Positions 11,100-23,515 of a DNA stretch of 64,000 bases are shown here, piece after piece. This DNA is from Sphagnum magellanicum (Eukaryota; Streptophyta; Sphagnopsida; Sphagnales; Sphagnaceae): positions 17,057,223 through 17,121,222 of the forward strand of contig CM038907.1 in NCBI GenBank assembly GCA_021904315.1. The letters run 5' to 3'. The number at the start of each line of letters is the position of its first letter. Positions within the stretch are counted from its first letter, which is position 1. Made by a program: the position numbers and the translations under genes. The notes below the pieces were generated by a model that worked only from the letters and a program-made list of their open reading frames with translations, did not search any database and was not told the DNA's origin.

Positions 11100-14000
11100 T
11101 TATGATAACTGGCTTTGTTGTTCAAGATATAACTTTCGGTCACACATGTATTGGTACAATGGCGGATCATTACTTTCTAGTACTTTAGGGTCCTCAGCAA
11201 AGCATACGTAGTATGCAGCCACTCCACTTTCTGCAACCACCATCGTCAGATACATCTGCACAAACATGACAGGAAATTCCCTTTTAGTGTGCATTATTGG
11301 TTTCATGGAAATACAAGGGTTTTCCAACATTCTTGTGATGTTTCATGATTCCACTAATGGTTTGAGCCTCTTGTCTCAAAACTTGTGACTCTCTCTTTGG
11401 TAGTAGTGACTGAAAAAGCTTCTTGATGGCAGATCTGAAAGACCCATTTCTATTGCTGCACACGTAAATCACTTTGGTAAAGCACTCGCAGAAATTACCT
11501 AGTGTATTTGGAGGGCACCTTCTATTTGCAAATATCCCTCTTAGAAAGGAGGAGGGATCTCATGCCTACTCCTTAAGAGTGGGAGGGAAATACTACCTAC
11601 TTATAAGTGGAAGATCTGTCCCACTCTTAAGAAGTAGGTGTATGAACCATCCCTCTCCTACTTCTTGTGATCCACATATGTTCATGATAACATTTGCCTC
11701 TTGCTTTACAATGGGCAAAGCCCATGGGTGGGGGACATTCCCAAATGTGGGGCTGGACTTGGCTACCACCTCGTCCTTGGCCTCTTATTTTGGGAATGCC
11801 CCCACCCCCGGGGCTTTACCCTACACAAAACAACTCACACCCCAACCCATTTCTTGCTGCTGTCACTTGGTTTTTCTGAACTGAACTCAGGTTTTTCTGC
11901 AAACATGAACCCATAAACCCTAAACCCGTAAACCTGGTTGTGTTCCCCAACATCTCTCAATTTCCTTCTGTAATGTGTGTCTCCAACTTATCTATCCTGT
12001 TGTCATGATGCCATACTAATCATATGTTTTTGGATCTCTTTCTTGAGAAGACTTGAAAACCCCATGGGCATGATAATTATACTAATCTTGTACTGTGCCC
12101 CACTCCAGCTATAGACATCATCTTGGCCAAAACTCAGGAACTCTGTGGTGTCAGGTTTTGCAGTTTCTCTTACCAAAAAATAACCAATGAAGAAGGAGAC
12201 AATAGTGATGCCGACTGTGAGGTTACGGTGTGTTGCAAAGGTCCAGATTCCAGCCACAAGGGCTGTGACACCACCGCCAACTATGCAGCCTGAGAATAGG
12301 ACTGCACCTGTCAAGTCATCATTGATCAACAAATCCATACGCTCCACTTGAAACCTATCCCATGTGTCCCTTGCTGCCCTCGTGAAATTCTTGCCATGAA
12401 CTGCCACCTGCCAGTGAATTGTCCACAGAATAAAGATATTTTTGAGATGAGATTTGGTCCCTTCCTTTTCTACAGGCTAAAAACTAGAGACGTTTTGCAA
12501 CGATGAACTTCTCTTAATGAATGACATATGGAGCCCACAAATCCCAACACACTTATATCATGTAAAGGAGTTCCACAACACACCTGAACAAAGGCCCACT
12601 TGTTGAAGTAGCGTATCAAGTTGTCAAGGATACCAAGGAAGCAAGTTACACATGAGAAAAGGAACTCATGTCCATGCTGCCCATTGGCTATACTTTGTGC
12701 CTGGAAGCATTTCAACACCAACCCCAAATATGAAACCAATGAAACCAAAAACTCAGAGAAAATATGCACAGCAGAAAACACGAGGACCCAAAACTTGAAG
12801 ATGCTCTATCATGATGACACAAAGCCAAATTGCAAGCTCTTGGGTGTTTTAGATTCATGGTGATATGACCTCAATTATAAGAAACAGTCAAGAAAATATG
12901 TTAAAGATACAAGAATCTGAACAGCCAAGTATTAAGATTGGGTGGAAATAAATAAGGGTGCAATTTCAGCTTTAGGTCTTGCAACTTAGAGTCAGGTTTT
13001 CAGGTTTGGCTTCAAGGTCTAGTGTTCACAAGTAAGCCAGATTTTCATGGATCTGAAAAAGAGGGTGCATGCATGCATGTGACCCAGAAAATTTACTATG
13101 GAATGTAAAGTCTGAATGATGGCCACAAATAATGAGCCCAAGCAAACGCTCCCAAATGAGATTGTGCAAGCATGGACCAGAGCACGTAATGTTGGGTTGT
13201 GAGGCATGGCATGCTCCTGCAGAATTCCAATTTTGTGATTTTAGCCTTCTGACTAGTAGGATAAAGAAATCTGTACCTATCATGATAATATATCATCAAA
13301 CACTCTTCAGCACATGCTGCATGAGCCTTGCATAACTAACACCACAGGAAGTTAGCAAATCGTTAAGGTCTGGTGTGGCAGATTATGTCATTTTCTTCAC
13401 CACATTATTACAAGACATAATCTTCCAGTGATGTTCATACACGTGCAATACTGACCAACATGTGTCTGTTGAACACAATTTTCTTTTTCTTAAATCATTG
13501 CATCTGCCACCCCAAACCATGTTCAATTTGTGAAATTTAAGAGGTCTCGTTCCAAGCCCACATCCAATGGTGCTGGAACTTTGAGTGCGATGATCTACCT
13601 GAAAGTAAAAAGTTCCTACAGTGCCAGCAACTGTTATATTCACAGTATTACGCAGCACTTCAATAGACCATGCAAGGCTAATTATCAATAGTGCAACGTA
13701 ATAACCCCCGTATGGAATGCTGACTGCTCCTGCAGCCCCGAATATCCAAATTGCCATCCAGCACATAGCAATAAGCACTGCAGAGTATGAGACAAAATAT
13801 AGCCCTGGGTACCGGCCTGTCACCAACAGTACCTTTTTGAGCATTATTGCTGCAAATGGGATCCTGCAGTTTTGACACAAAAGCCCCACCAGATATGTTC
13901 ACACAGCTGCAAAAACTTGAATTTTCAATAATTTCTTTGATGGTCTTGCAAAGTATATCTCAGTTATGGTTAAGGAGTTTGGGGTTGCAAAATCTAGGGT

Positions 14001-16187
14001 TTGGAGTCTTTTAGCGTACATTTATCTTATTTGATGGTCTCTAATCCTCCTAGCCTTTGATGCTTGAGTGACCTGTGTTATTCAGTATAGGAAACCCACC
14101 AATCTGCTCTAACCCATACCTCTGATCACAGCACAAAAACTATACCATCTGCATGAAAAAGAAAGAATATTCCAAGGTCTGGAATTTGATCATTAGACTT
14201 GCTAGATAGACAAACCCAAATCAAATACGAATTTTTCATGATTCATCTCTGTGGCTGCTGACTAGTTCTTTGCCTCTGGAATGAAGGATTCTCTTATTTT
14301 TCACACCGATAAAATAGGGTGGTGGCATGGATAGGGAGATAAAGGACTTACCGGGCTTTAACCAATTGGACAAAGAGAGCTTGAAACAATGCAGCAGCAA
14401 TAAAAATAAGCCCAACAAGGCCTTTTACATTTCCTGTGGAGATGAGAATGATTCCAAGTAGACCTGTTGTTGAAAAAAAAAAAAAAATTATAAAAATACT
14501 CACAGTAAATGAGACTTGATGCACAAGTTCTAAAGGTGCTAAAATTACTCCCCATATTCAAAGTGTCAGCAGCTGGATTTTCAAGAAAGACTATCTGGTT
14601 TTTCACAAAGATATAAAGGCATAAGCATATGGACAAACCATGTGAACCACAGAAGAAGACTCTCAAAATGAAACATTCCCTGATCTCTATAGCACCCATT
14701 TGACCACCATGCATTGAGAGTAGCACAAAAAGATGAGGATTCCCACCTCCCCCCTGCCCAAAAAAAAAACCACCATGAAATTCTGCATCAAGTAGTACCT
14801 GTTGCAATAGAACCCATTATCAAGCATGTGTAAATCATAGTCCGGGGGAACATGCGTATAAGGGATTGCCATATCCAAGCAAAAATCACTGCAGCGCCAG
14901 CTGCAGTTGCCAACTGTGGTGCCCAATCACGTATACTGTAGGATGAGGCAGGCAGCGGTGTTGGTGCTGGTGATGGTGACAGTGTCGAATTAAGAGAATT
15001 GACCAATGCATGTACAGAATCACGAGCACGAATGGCATTGTTGTGATTGGTCTTTCGGATTCCCATGACACCAAGGTATATGCATACGCCAATTACTGCC
15101 CAGAAATGCACAACAAACAAAATTGCAGCCCAATAATCTCGACAACCCGCAAAAGTACTCCTCCAGATTCGCCCACTCGACTGGAATCCAGTCTGTTTTC
15201 CCCAACAAACCAAAAACTCAATTCTCCTCACTTTCCCCACTCCATTTATACCATCCACAATACTAAGTGAATTTGTTTCCACTAAAATAATGGTGGCTGC
15301 TGTTATTGTGCAGCCTAACAAGGTTTTTAATTGGAACATTTACAGTCTCAGTTACCTACCCGAAACCTGGATCTGAATTGTTGACCACGCGAGAAGCGTG
15401 GAGGACGAAGACCAGATGCAACACCATAGGGAACAGCACCTGGTGGAATTGGGCCAGGTCTTGGAGGAGGGTAACCCGCATTAGCATTGTACGGAAGAGG
15501 AGGAGATGGAAATCCTGTATTTTCATTGACTGGAGGTGGGTGAGGTGGATATGGTTGAACTGGAGGTTGAGGTGGATACTGTTGTACTGAAGGTCTCCTG
15601 GGTGGAGAAGGGCCTCCTGCTCCTCTTGTTGGGCTATACGGAAGTGGTGGAAAATCATCAGCTGCATTGACTGGTCTTCCAGGTGGAGGATACACATCAC
15701 GAGGAGGTCGTTCAGGATAAGGGTAACTGGAAGGCGGGTATGCCACAGATGATGGATCTGGCGCATAAGCTGGAGGAGGGTTGAAGAAACGGGAACCTGG
15801 AGGTGGTGGATAGCCTCGATCATGATCATAAGGGTCAGAGCCTCGTGGCACATAACCCGGATTGGTTTCATATGGCGGAGGCGGATATCCTCTACTAGCA
15901 TCAAATGGTGGTGGTCCTCCTCCTCCCCCTCCTCTCCTATAATCAGTAGGCAAATAACCTGCTGGAGGAGCTCTCTCCATATACCCAGGAGGTGGTGGAT
16001 ACCCTTGGCCCCCCCTTGCATCTTCAGGACCCAGAGGTGGGTAGCCAGAAGGAGGGGGGAAATCATAATATGAAGGAAGACCTGGAAAGAATGGTGGAGC
16101 TGGACCTCCATAAGCTGGCCCTCCTCTTGGGTAGTAGCCGGATCTTGGAGAAAAAGGTGGATGTCCATCTATGTCCAGATCCTGCAT
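11100..16187 (-). CDS. Choline-transporter-like (SLC44/PNS1) membrane protein with proline-rich N-terminus (8 exons, about 741 aa)
   Basis: Exons on the minus strand: 16187-15360, 15192-14799, 14463-14352, 13863-13599, 13216-13097, 12700-12584, 12407-12174, 11255-11100; phases agree throughout. Exon 1 encodes about 276 residues of Pro/Gly/Tyr-rich cytosolic sequence (YPPPPG, GYPPP, YPPHPPP). Then come many hydrophobic segments and family landmarks: AWSIEVLRNTVNITVAGTVG (TM segment), SFGSVCLGSLFVAII, LLGILDNLIRYFNKWAFVQ-like sequence, VAVHGKNFTRAARDTW, and the C-terminal ESGVAAYYVCFAEDP. These place it near plant At4g38640-type and yeast Pns1 proteins. Family members are proposed solute transporters; the substrate here is unknown. 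The start is uncertain: an in-frame ATG also lies at 16256, but the stretch before 16187 looks like a pyrimidine tract plus CAG acceptor, so an upstream exon is possible. A telobox lies at about 16273-16282. Confidence 0.88.
11500..11925 (+). mobile_element. SINE-like short element in intron 7 of the transporter gene
   Basis: The core at about 11682-11825 matches 43300-43445 in order: a CTTTACAATGGGCAAAG-like word, CCAAATGTGGGGCTGGACTT, CCTCGTCCTTGG-like sequence, CTCTTATTTTGGGAA and GGCTTTACCCTACA. Upstream, both copies carry hairpin-forming DNA; here a CTTAAGAGTGGGA/TCCCACTCTTAAG pair lies at about 11570-11634. The other copy has tRNA-like A and B box words. The element accounts for much of this 918-bp intron. 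Confidence 0.5.
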
Positions 16188-16508
16188 CACATGAACAAAG
16201 AAAGCAACGCCCAGGTTGAAGAGGAAGCAAGCACAAATGGGTACAGAAATCATCAAGTCAATCCTTTAGCTTTTTAGGGTTTTGCATCAACAAGGAAGAG
16301 AACTACAGACAGGAGCTACTGCTTTCCCTTCAGCCTGTGAGCGGAACATTTTCTGAAGCAATTGTTTGGAAAATTCAAGCAGTAGTTAGCAACAATCCAT
16401 CCAGCCCACCAGAAATGGGGGGTTTTGGATCCTTCTCTTTTGTCTGTTATCAGATGGAGTTTTATGAATCCCACCCAATTCGACAAAGTGTTGTTTCCAG
16501 ACAGACAG

Positions 16509-16544
<36 letters not shown>

Positions 16545-17520
16545 CACTGACAAGGAGCTTACTGATTCGTCTGAATCGTGATAAGGAAAACGTGTTGCCA
16601 TTGCTGATGAATCTGCTGTAGCAACAGCTTGCAGCTTTGTGTCTCCTCCCTTCTTCTCCTTCTCCTTCTTCTTCTTCTTCTTCGCAACAATTTGGCTTCC
16701 TCCTCCTGCTTGACGTCTTCAACGCCGAGGAGCTTCGTCCAAAAGCCTCTCATAATCTCTAGCCTGGTGAATCTCCCTTCTAGTCCAAATCCTCGCTGCA
16801 CCTCGCATCCCCGTCAATCCTCCAGCAACCTCACAACTCCTCCGAGTCGGTCTCAAGCTCCTCAATCCTTTGTATTCTCTCCCAATTCTATCAACAATCT
16901 CCAACATATTACTCCGCAAAAAAAACTTCAAGCTCCTCCTCATCCAGAGCAGCTGCTTCTTCAAGACCTTCTTCAACTGCCAATCCTGTAACAACACTTC
17001 CAACCAAACTTCGACTCCCCCCAAAACACACACACACACACAAAGAAAACCAAAAAAAAAAAAAAAAACAGCAACAACAACAACATACAATAAAAAGAGA
17101 TTTCTCTTCTTTAAATAGCTCCAGCAACTTCAAGCTCTACAACAAACGCAGAGCTTTCAAACCCAAGCAGTCTCTCCAAAAAACCAACAACAAACAACAG
17201 CAAAACAAAAGTCATGTATGATTGATTTGAAGCCAACCCAAATAAAAAAAAAAAAAATTGCAAGAGAAGACAACAAAGTGCTTATGATGCGCTTCGAATC
17301 CAAACGAGATTCTCTACCGCGAGAGAGGATCGACGACGGAGCGAGAGACAAGGGAGCTTCGCGAGCAGCACATCCTCATGTCCAGCGAGAAAGACGGAAG
17401 AGGAGAGAGAGACGAATGGCAGGTTCGGAGCGCAAGCCTCCGAAATACTATACGAATACACGTATAAAAATATGGTACGTACGCAGTAAAATACTAGTAT
17501 AAATACCGTGCCCGAGGAAA
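16188..17520. other. 5' leader/promoter DNA of the transporter gene
   Basis: The stretch is rich in simple sequence: a GA run (16517-16540), TTC repeats (about 16655-16683), a CA run (about 17025-17041) and A tracts. On the minus strand this is a CT/GA-rich leader typical of plant 5' UTRs. Long serine- or arginine-rich open frames here come from the simple repeats and lack family features. A TATA-like word was not assigned. Confidence 0.4.
16273..16282 (-). promoter_or_regulatory. Telobox near the transporter start
   Basis: The minus strand reads AAACCCTAA about 86 bp upstream of the chosen ATG. Teloboxes near transcription starts are known in plant genes active in growing cells. Confidence 0.45.
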
Positions 17521-18870
17521 AAAAGCTCTGGATTGGATTTATGGAATGTACTCTAATAATTAACTAATTAATTAATTAATTAAGTAATTAAATCTTCATA
17601 TTTTAATTTGAAATTTTCAGTTTGAAAAAAGTGAGGAAGAGGTTTCAAAAAAAAAAAAAAAAGGGTAGAAGAAGAGGTGGAGTGTGTTTTTATCAAATTT
17701 ATAACCAATTTTTTAAATATAATTTTTAAAATCATTATTTATATTATATAATAGAGTAGTGTACTCTAATTGTTAAATTAACTTTCAAATTTTATAATTT
17801 TATAATCAATTTAGCTTTACTTTTATGAGAAAAAGGTGAGAATAATGGTAAGTAAAGAAAGGTGGAGATTTTATGATCAATTTAATAATCATTTTTTGTA
17901 TAATTATCAAAAAATGAATACCATCATTTATTTTTTTCTCTTTTCACAATAATCACATCCAAGTAATAATATAAACACAAATAATAAAAATGACTATTAA
18001 AATTGCTCTTTTCACATTCAAGGTAATAAATAATAAGTAGAATAAAAGGAATACCCATTTTTTTGCTCTTTTCACATTCAAGTAATAAGTACAATAAAAA
18101 TGAGTCCCCACTTTTGGCCCTATTCACATTCAAGTAATATATGTACCATAAATTGGGTAACCCTAAATTATCTTATGGACAAATTCAAGTAACAAGTACA
18201 ATGAAATTGAATTATCCATTTGATCTTTTCACATTTCAAGTAATAAGTACAATAAATTGAAATATCCATTTTTTTATAAAAAATTTCATATCCAAGTACA
18301 TAATAAGCTACAACAAAATTGAATACCCAATTTGCACTAATTTCCCATTTATAATACTCATTTGAGCTCTTTTCACATTCTTAATTTGAGTTTTGCTTGA
18401 GTTTTTAGGGTGCACTAACTAACTAACTTAACTAACTAACTTACATGGGTTCTAGTCCAACCACTCTTCTTTGTTGGGTAGTGCTTTTTTGGGTTTAGAG
18501 AAAGAGGAGTAGGTTTGAATTGAGGTTTAAGTAATTGGCTTTGTGAATAGGTAGCCCCCCACTTGGAGAGAATTGGTTTAGGGTTTAGGGTTTAAACCAA
18601 CCCGTGACACTTTTTAAACCAAATACATCCATATTTTGGAATGAAAAAGTTGTCTCTTAATTCTTTGTTCGCACGGATGATAAGTGTTGATGAACATGTG
18701 TAGTGTTTGTTTTTCTCTCTATCCAAGGAAAAACATAGCACCAAGTACCCCATGTTTGGTCATAAAGGGAAGGAGATTTTTAAAAACAATTTAAAAATTT
18801 TTTAAGAAAAACTCTGGGCTTAAACTTGTTTGTTGTGCAGTTAGACCTGAGTTCCAGCATCTTGTATACC
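17521..18870. other. AT-rich spacer with short repeated words
   Basis: The words TTTTCACATTCAAGTAATAA and AAGTACAATAAA recur about six times between 17940 and 18330, giving a degenerate tandem character. A TTTAGGG cluster lies at 18579-18596. I see no gene. Confidence 0.5.
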
Positions 18871-18872
18871 CA

Positions 18873-19280
18873 GATTTAATAAAATTTCATTACTTTGCAG
18901 ATAACAAACAACCTTTAGAGGCTGAAAGAGAGTGATTTAGTAAAATTTCATTACTTTGCAGATAATAACAACCTTTAGAGGCTGAAAGAGAGTGATTTTG
19001 TAAAATTTCATTACTTTGCAGATAACAACCTTTAGAGGCTGAAAGAGGGGGATTTAATAAAATTTCATTACTTTGCAGATAACAACCTTTAGAGGCTGAA
19101 AGAGGGCGATTTAATAAAATTTCATTACTTTGCAGATACCAACCTTGAGAGGCTGCAAGAGGGTGATTTAATAAAATTTCATTACTTTGCAGATAACAAA
19201 CAACCTTCAGAGGCTGAAAGAGAGCGATTTAATAAAATTTCATTACTTTGCAGACAACAACCTTTAGAGGCTGAAAGAGG
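18873..19280 (+). repeat. Seven-copy tandem array, 56-62 bp unit
   Basis: Each unit runs GATTTAATAAAATTTCATTA, CTTTGCAGATAACAA, CCTTTAGAGGCTGAAAGAG. Seven units follow one another. Variation is mostly presence or absence of AACA before CCTTTAG and single-base changes. The first unit is preceded by sequence that also flanks a lone inverted unit near 23420-23515. Confidence 0.9.
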
Positions 19281-19513
19281 AGGGTTTGAGGGATGGCCAA
19301 TCAAAAGGAGGATCACTTTATGAATATCTCTATTGTTGAATGATGGTAAAAGGAGAGGAACGACATAATGCGATGTTCTTAAAAGGTGGAACAAAAAGCC
19401 ATGCAACCTCTTTGCCTCGAACTAACGCAACCTTCTATTTCAGAAGGAATTTGTTGGTGGCTAGGAGCCATTTGTTGTTCTTCTCGGAATTTAGTTCCTT
19501 GGGTTTGAAGCAT

Positions 19514-19539
19514 ACACACACACACACACACACACACAA
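19514..19539 (+). repeat. CA microsatellite
   Basis: An uninterrupted run of about 13 CA dinucleotides. Confidence 0.9.
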
Positions 19540-19886
19540 AAACACACCTGGGAGGGTTTTCAAAATACACATACACCCAAGTTGCTTGGCTCTTCTTGGA
19601 TCTACAACTAGGGTCAACAATACCAAATTAGCATAGAATATATATATATATATGAAAATACTTTAGCCAAATTTGGCTATATGTTAGGGGAAAAACAACA
19701 GCCTTGGATTCTAGATAAAGGCACATTGTCTGGACTCTTGGGACAGATCCATTTTTTGTTGACCTTGCTTTACCACAAAGCAAGGATACTGTATTTGGAT
19801 TCATTATAGAGTATAGTAGCTTAATGGAATTTTGGCCCCCTAGGTAATAATAGTAGTAGGTCTATTTTTATATGAGGATTTTTTTG

Positions 19887-20107
19887 GAAAGATGATATTT
19901 TGTTGGCTTGTGTTGAAACTTGAGATTAGTTATAATATAGAGTTATAATAATATCTTGAAGGATTTTGGTTTCTTTTAGAGGATTTTTTTTTGAAGATTG
20001 TATTTTTTGCATGGTGAAAAAATATTTGAGTTTCCATAATTCTTCTAAATTTGCCTTAAGACACCTTTTCTAATGTAAATGTCAAGGCCATATTGTGACA
20101 CACCCCT
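19887..20107. repeat. Dispersed repeat family R1, copy B
   Basis: It starts GAAAGATGATATTTTG, continues GGCTTGTGTTGAAACTTGAG, and ends GTGACACACCCC. Order and spacing match copies at 8768 and 45497. Copies B and C share about 40 bp more at the left than copy A. Confidence 0.75.
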
Positions 20108-20149
20108 TGTTGGGTTATTGAAGTTTGTTCCAAACAAACTATTATGAGT

Positions 20150-20321
20150 CACTCATGATTCATATCATGAACTAAGCATCCAATATTTCTTTCACTCATG
20201 ATTCATATCATGAACTAATCATCCAATATTTCCTTCACTCGTGATTCATATCATGAACTAATCATCCAATACTTCCTTCACTCGTGATTCATATCATGAA
20301 CTAATCATCCAATATTTCCTT
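20150..20321 (+). repeat. Four-copy 43-bp tandem repeat with an internal palindrome
   Basis: Units begin at 20150, 20193, 20236 and 20279, an exact 43-bp period. Each contains a TCATGAT/ATCATGA dyad around TCAT (the first base varies to C in units 3 and 4) and ends CATCCAATATTTCCTT. Confidence 0.9.
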
Positions 20322-20392
20322 CTATTTACCCCTCTCCATATCCACCCATGTCGTTTATGGAGTTTACAAAATTTGTATAAATGACGTGACGG

Positions 20393-20548
20393 AACCCTCG
20401 CAAACTTCATTAAACAAAACACCCAGCCAAAGGGGAAGAGAAGGAACAAAGAGAGAGTGAGAGCGGACACCAAGTCCAAGGCTAGGAGAAGAGCAAAAGC
20501 CCAAAGGGGGTAACTAAGAGAGACAACAAAGGAACAAATCATGTTCCC
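20393..20548 (-). mobile_element. Fragment of the same non-LTR element as at 27.6-30.2 kb
   Basis: The words CAAACAAAACACCCAG.., AAAGGGGAAG, AACAAAGAGA, AAAAGCCCAAAGG and GGAACAAATCATGTTCC match 27612-27747 in order. It therefore looks like a detached 3' end of that retroelement family. No coding motif is present in this piece. Confidence 0.55.
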
Positions 20549-21140
20549 GAACCTGTCCTCACATTACATGTACAAATTTTATGAGCTCTTTATGCACACC
20601 ACTCATCCAAAAAAATCCTATATAAATTGTTAGTAAGTTTTTGTGGTAATCATTCATAGAAAAAATGGTCATTACCCTGAGGAAGATTTAGCCAAATCTG
20701 GCTATATAAACCAAATAAGAAGTACATTTTCTTTTTAAATCAACCTTCTATGTTTATTTATGGCTACACACTGAAAACCAAATATAGAAATCTGCAAATT
20801 TTTACCCTTTTTTATTTTCCTCACTCCTGGTGATTGAAACCCTCCAAAATCACTTCATTTTTATTTATACTTTTTTTTTAAATTTCACTTTAAAAAATGG
20901 TGAAATTTTACCAGCAAAAATAAATAAATTTTGTTCTCCAAGATATCAATCCCAGTGCATTGAGAAAAAGTGATATCCGCCCAACATTGGCACATTAATA
21001 TAAAGTATAGTCCAAAATGAGCATGGGCTTTTTTTCTCGACTATTTTTTTGGCGTTTTTAATTGGGTTTTTATTTGCAATTATGCCACAATGATTATCAT
21101 GTCTTTTGGGAAGTCAAATTGTCGCTCATGTGTCCATCTT

Positions 21141-21180
21141 GGGTTTAGGGTTTAGGTCCTAAACCCTAAACCCTAAACCC
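21141..21180. repeat. Head-to-head telomere-motif palindrome
   Basis: Two and a half TTTAGGG-type units meet their reverse complement. The arms are GGGTTTAGGGTTTAGG and CCTAAACCCTAAACCC, perfect over 16 bp with a single T at the centre, and one further TAAACCC follows. Confidence 0.9.
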
Positions 21181-23419
21181 ACATTTGCCAACATTTTTAA
21201 AAATCCAACTACTTCAAACCTTAGAAGGAATGGGTACTAGAGTGAAAGAACTTGTGTGTGTGTGTGTGTGGATGGGTCCCTTGGCTTATGACTCTATAAA
21301 TGCTTGAGAACAAGCTCCATCATTGCATGTCTTTTGTTCCATGATATAAATGATTGTACCTATCATGAGCCTCTCAAGCCTTGTAGAATCAGCCTTATGA
21401 GTCATGAGTCATGAGTCATGATCAATGTTTTTTTTTTTTTTTTCCCCAATTTTTTGATGTAGATGTTGTGTCCTTTGAAACATCTTTTCATTACTATTTG
21501 AAGAGGAGCTATACTTACATTTATAAATAAAGGAACCATAAGACACATAAGTAGTTCTTAGTTTTTCATGTTTTAATGTCAAAAATTGTTCTAATATTAT
21601 AAATTTCTTTAATGTGTTTGGATGCAAATGTTTCTAATGTATTATGGAACATGTGAAATTATTTGGAATGAATGTAATGAGGATAAAATATTATTTTTAA
21701 ATGTTAATTAAACATTGTAACCAATTTTTTAATATAAAAAGGTTGTTTAATGAACTCTTAAAGGCAAAAATGTCCATGGATGGTACCATTAAAAACCACT
21801 TCAAGAGATTCCTTGAATGATAAAACTAACTAAATCATATTCTTGGTTACTTTCCTTTAATTAATTTTCCAATTTTTCAATTATTTTTTCTCATGTTTAT
21901 ACATTGCATGCAAAAATATATGGTCTAAAATATTTGTTGGAATAAACAAAATGGGAATCACTACAATTTTTTTCCTAATGACAATGGCTATTTTCATAAT
22001 CATGTTCATAAAATTTTGAAATGCATAATTAAAAAACTCCTACTCAATTAATTACTTATAGAATTCAAATAAAATACCATAAAAAGTATCTTGAAATTTT
22101 AATTCCCAAGAAAAAAAAAAGGTTTCAAATTTATATTCCTCACTAAAAAGTTTAAGGAAAGGAAACAACATTACATTCTTAAAATGTTTTTAAAATGTAA
22201 TGATTAAGAATGTCAAAATTTTAAAAATATTTTTCATATTATTAAAATTTGAAAATCTATACAAGCTAATAAATGTAGTCACCAAGTTTTATTAATGAAA
22301 ATCCTTGTTTAATCATTCTTTATACTTAAAGAAAGTTCAATGAGTCTAATAAATTAAGGTGTGATGTTTTTAGTCGTACCACCCAAGAATGTTTTTTCTT
22401 AAATGAAATAAAAGACTTGAAAATGACATAATTTTGAGAAGATTCTTTCAACATATCTTCACATAATTGTATAATGCAATATATTTATGGGCCATAAATT
22501 TTTTAAAAGGTCTTTTGCAACTTACAAATGAAATATTTCAAGTATATCTCAAGAATATTTTTAAATAATTAGCAATCACCTAAGTCCTTTTTCAAGGTGT
22601 GCCCTTGATTTTTTTATTCATGAATGTACCATTATCAAAATTGTTCATGTCCTATAAGGCATCATTGTTAGAAGAAACCATGGAACACAAGAAAAAAACC
22701 TAAATATAACCCTAGAAAAACTCCAAAAAATGTCAAAAAAACCCCTAAAAGGAACCCCTAGTAAAGTCCCCAAAACGCTTCAAAACAAGCTTCAAAAGAA
22801 ACCTTTTGAAAAACCCTAAAAAAAGTTCTACAAAAATCTTCAAAAGAATGTTTGAAAAAAAAACTAACAAAAAACCTAAAAGTAGCAAGAAGAAATGAGA
22901 AATGCTAAAAGAAACAAGAAGGAACAAAAAGTAAAAAATAAAATTAAAGGGACAAACTAAGATCCAAAAAATTCTCACAAATGAAAATGTTGTGATATTA
23001 ATAACCTTACAAGAACAAAGTTAGAGAAACCTCAAATGGGTGACAAAAATAAATGGAGTTGCCACAAGTGAATGAAAAAAAAAAGGAGGAGTGGAAGAGC
23101 CCATTTATATAGTTATGTATAAAAACAACCCTAAAAGTCAAATGAGAGGAACTCAATACTTCAAAATAGAAATTTCTATTTTGAGGAGTCTCCATAGTTT
23201 CATTTTTTTGGAGAAATGGGTCAATGAAATTGGCTCGTTCCAAAAATGAATAAATTGAATTTGGGAGGCATCTCATCTAATTAATAGGAGAGGCGAATAG
23301 GAGAGGTAAGTCCATCATGAGTTTCACCTTGTCTTTTTTGTTGGCAAGTTTGTTTTTTGATAATAGAGTTATCCATAAAGTCACCCTGTCGTCACCCTGT
23401 CTTTGGGCCTGCTTTCACC

Positions 23420-23515
23420 CTCTATCCCCTCTTTCAGTGGCATATGCAAAGTAATGAAATTTTTATTAAATCTGAGTATGAAATGTTGAAACTCAGCATT
23501 TGATGCACAAGGTTT
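23420..23515 (-). repeat. Lone inverted unit of the 18.9-kb tandem array
   Basis: On the minus strand it reads CAGATTTAATAAAAATTTCA then TTACTTTGCA, as in the array unit. Upstream it has TGCTGAGTTTCAACAT, resembling the flank before the first array unit. It ends CACTGAAAGAGGGG, like a unit end. Confidence 0.7.

Noticed and set aside
16629..17133. Overlapping Ser/Pro/Leu-rich open frames on both strands
   Set aside because: They are produced by TTC, CA and A simple repeats in the leader of the transporter gene and have no family features.
18873..19280. CRISPR-like array
   Set aside because: The units are contiguous tandem copies without unique spacers, and the window is plant nuclear DNA.
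21141..21180. Chromosome end (telomere)
   Set aside because: The run is short, inverted and flanked by unique DNA on both sides, so it is interstitial.
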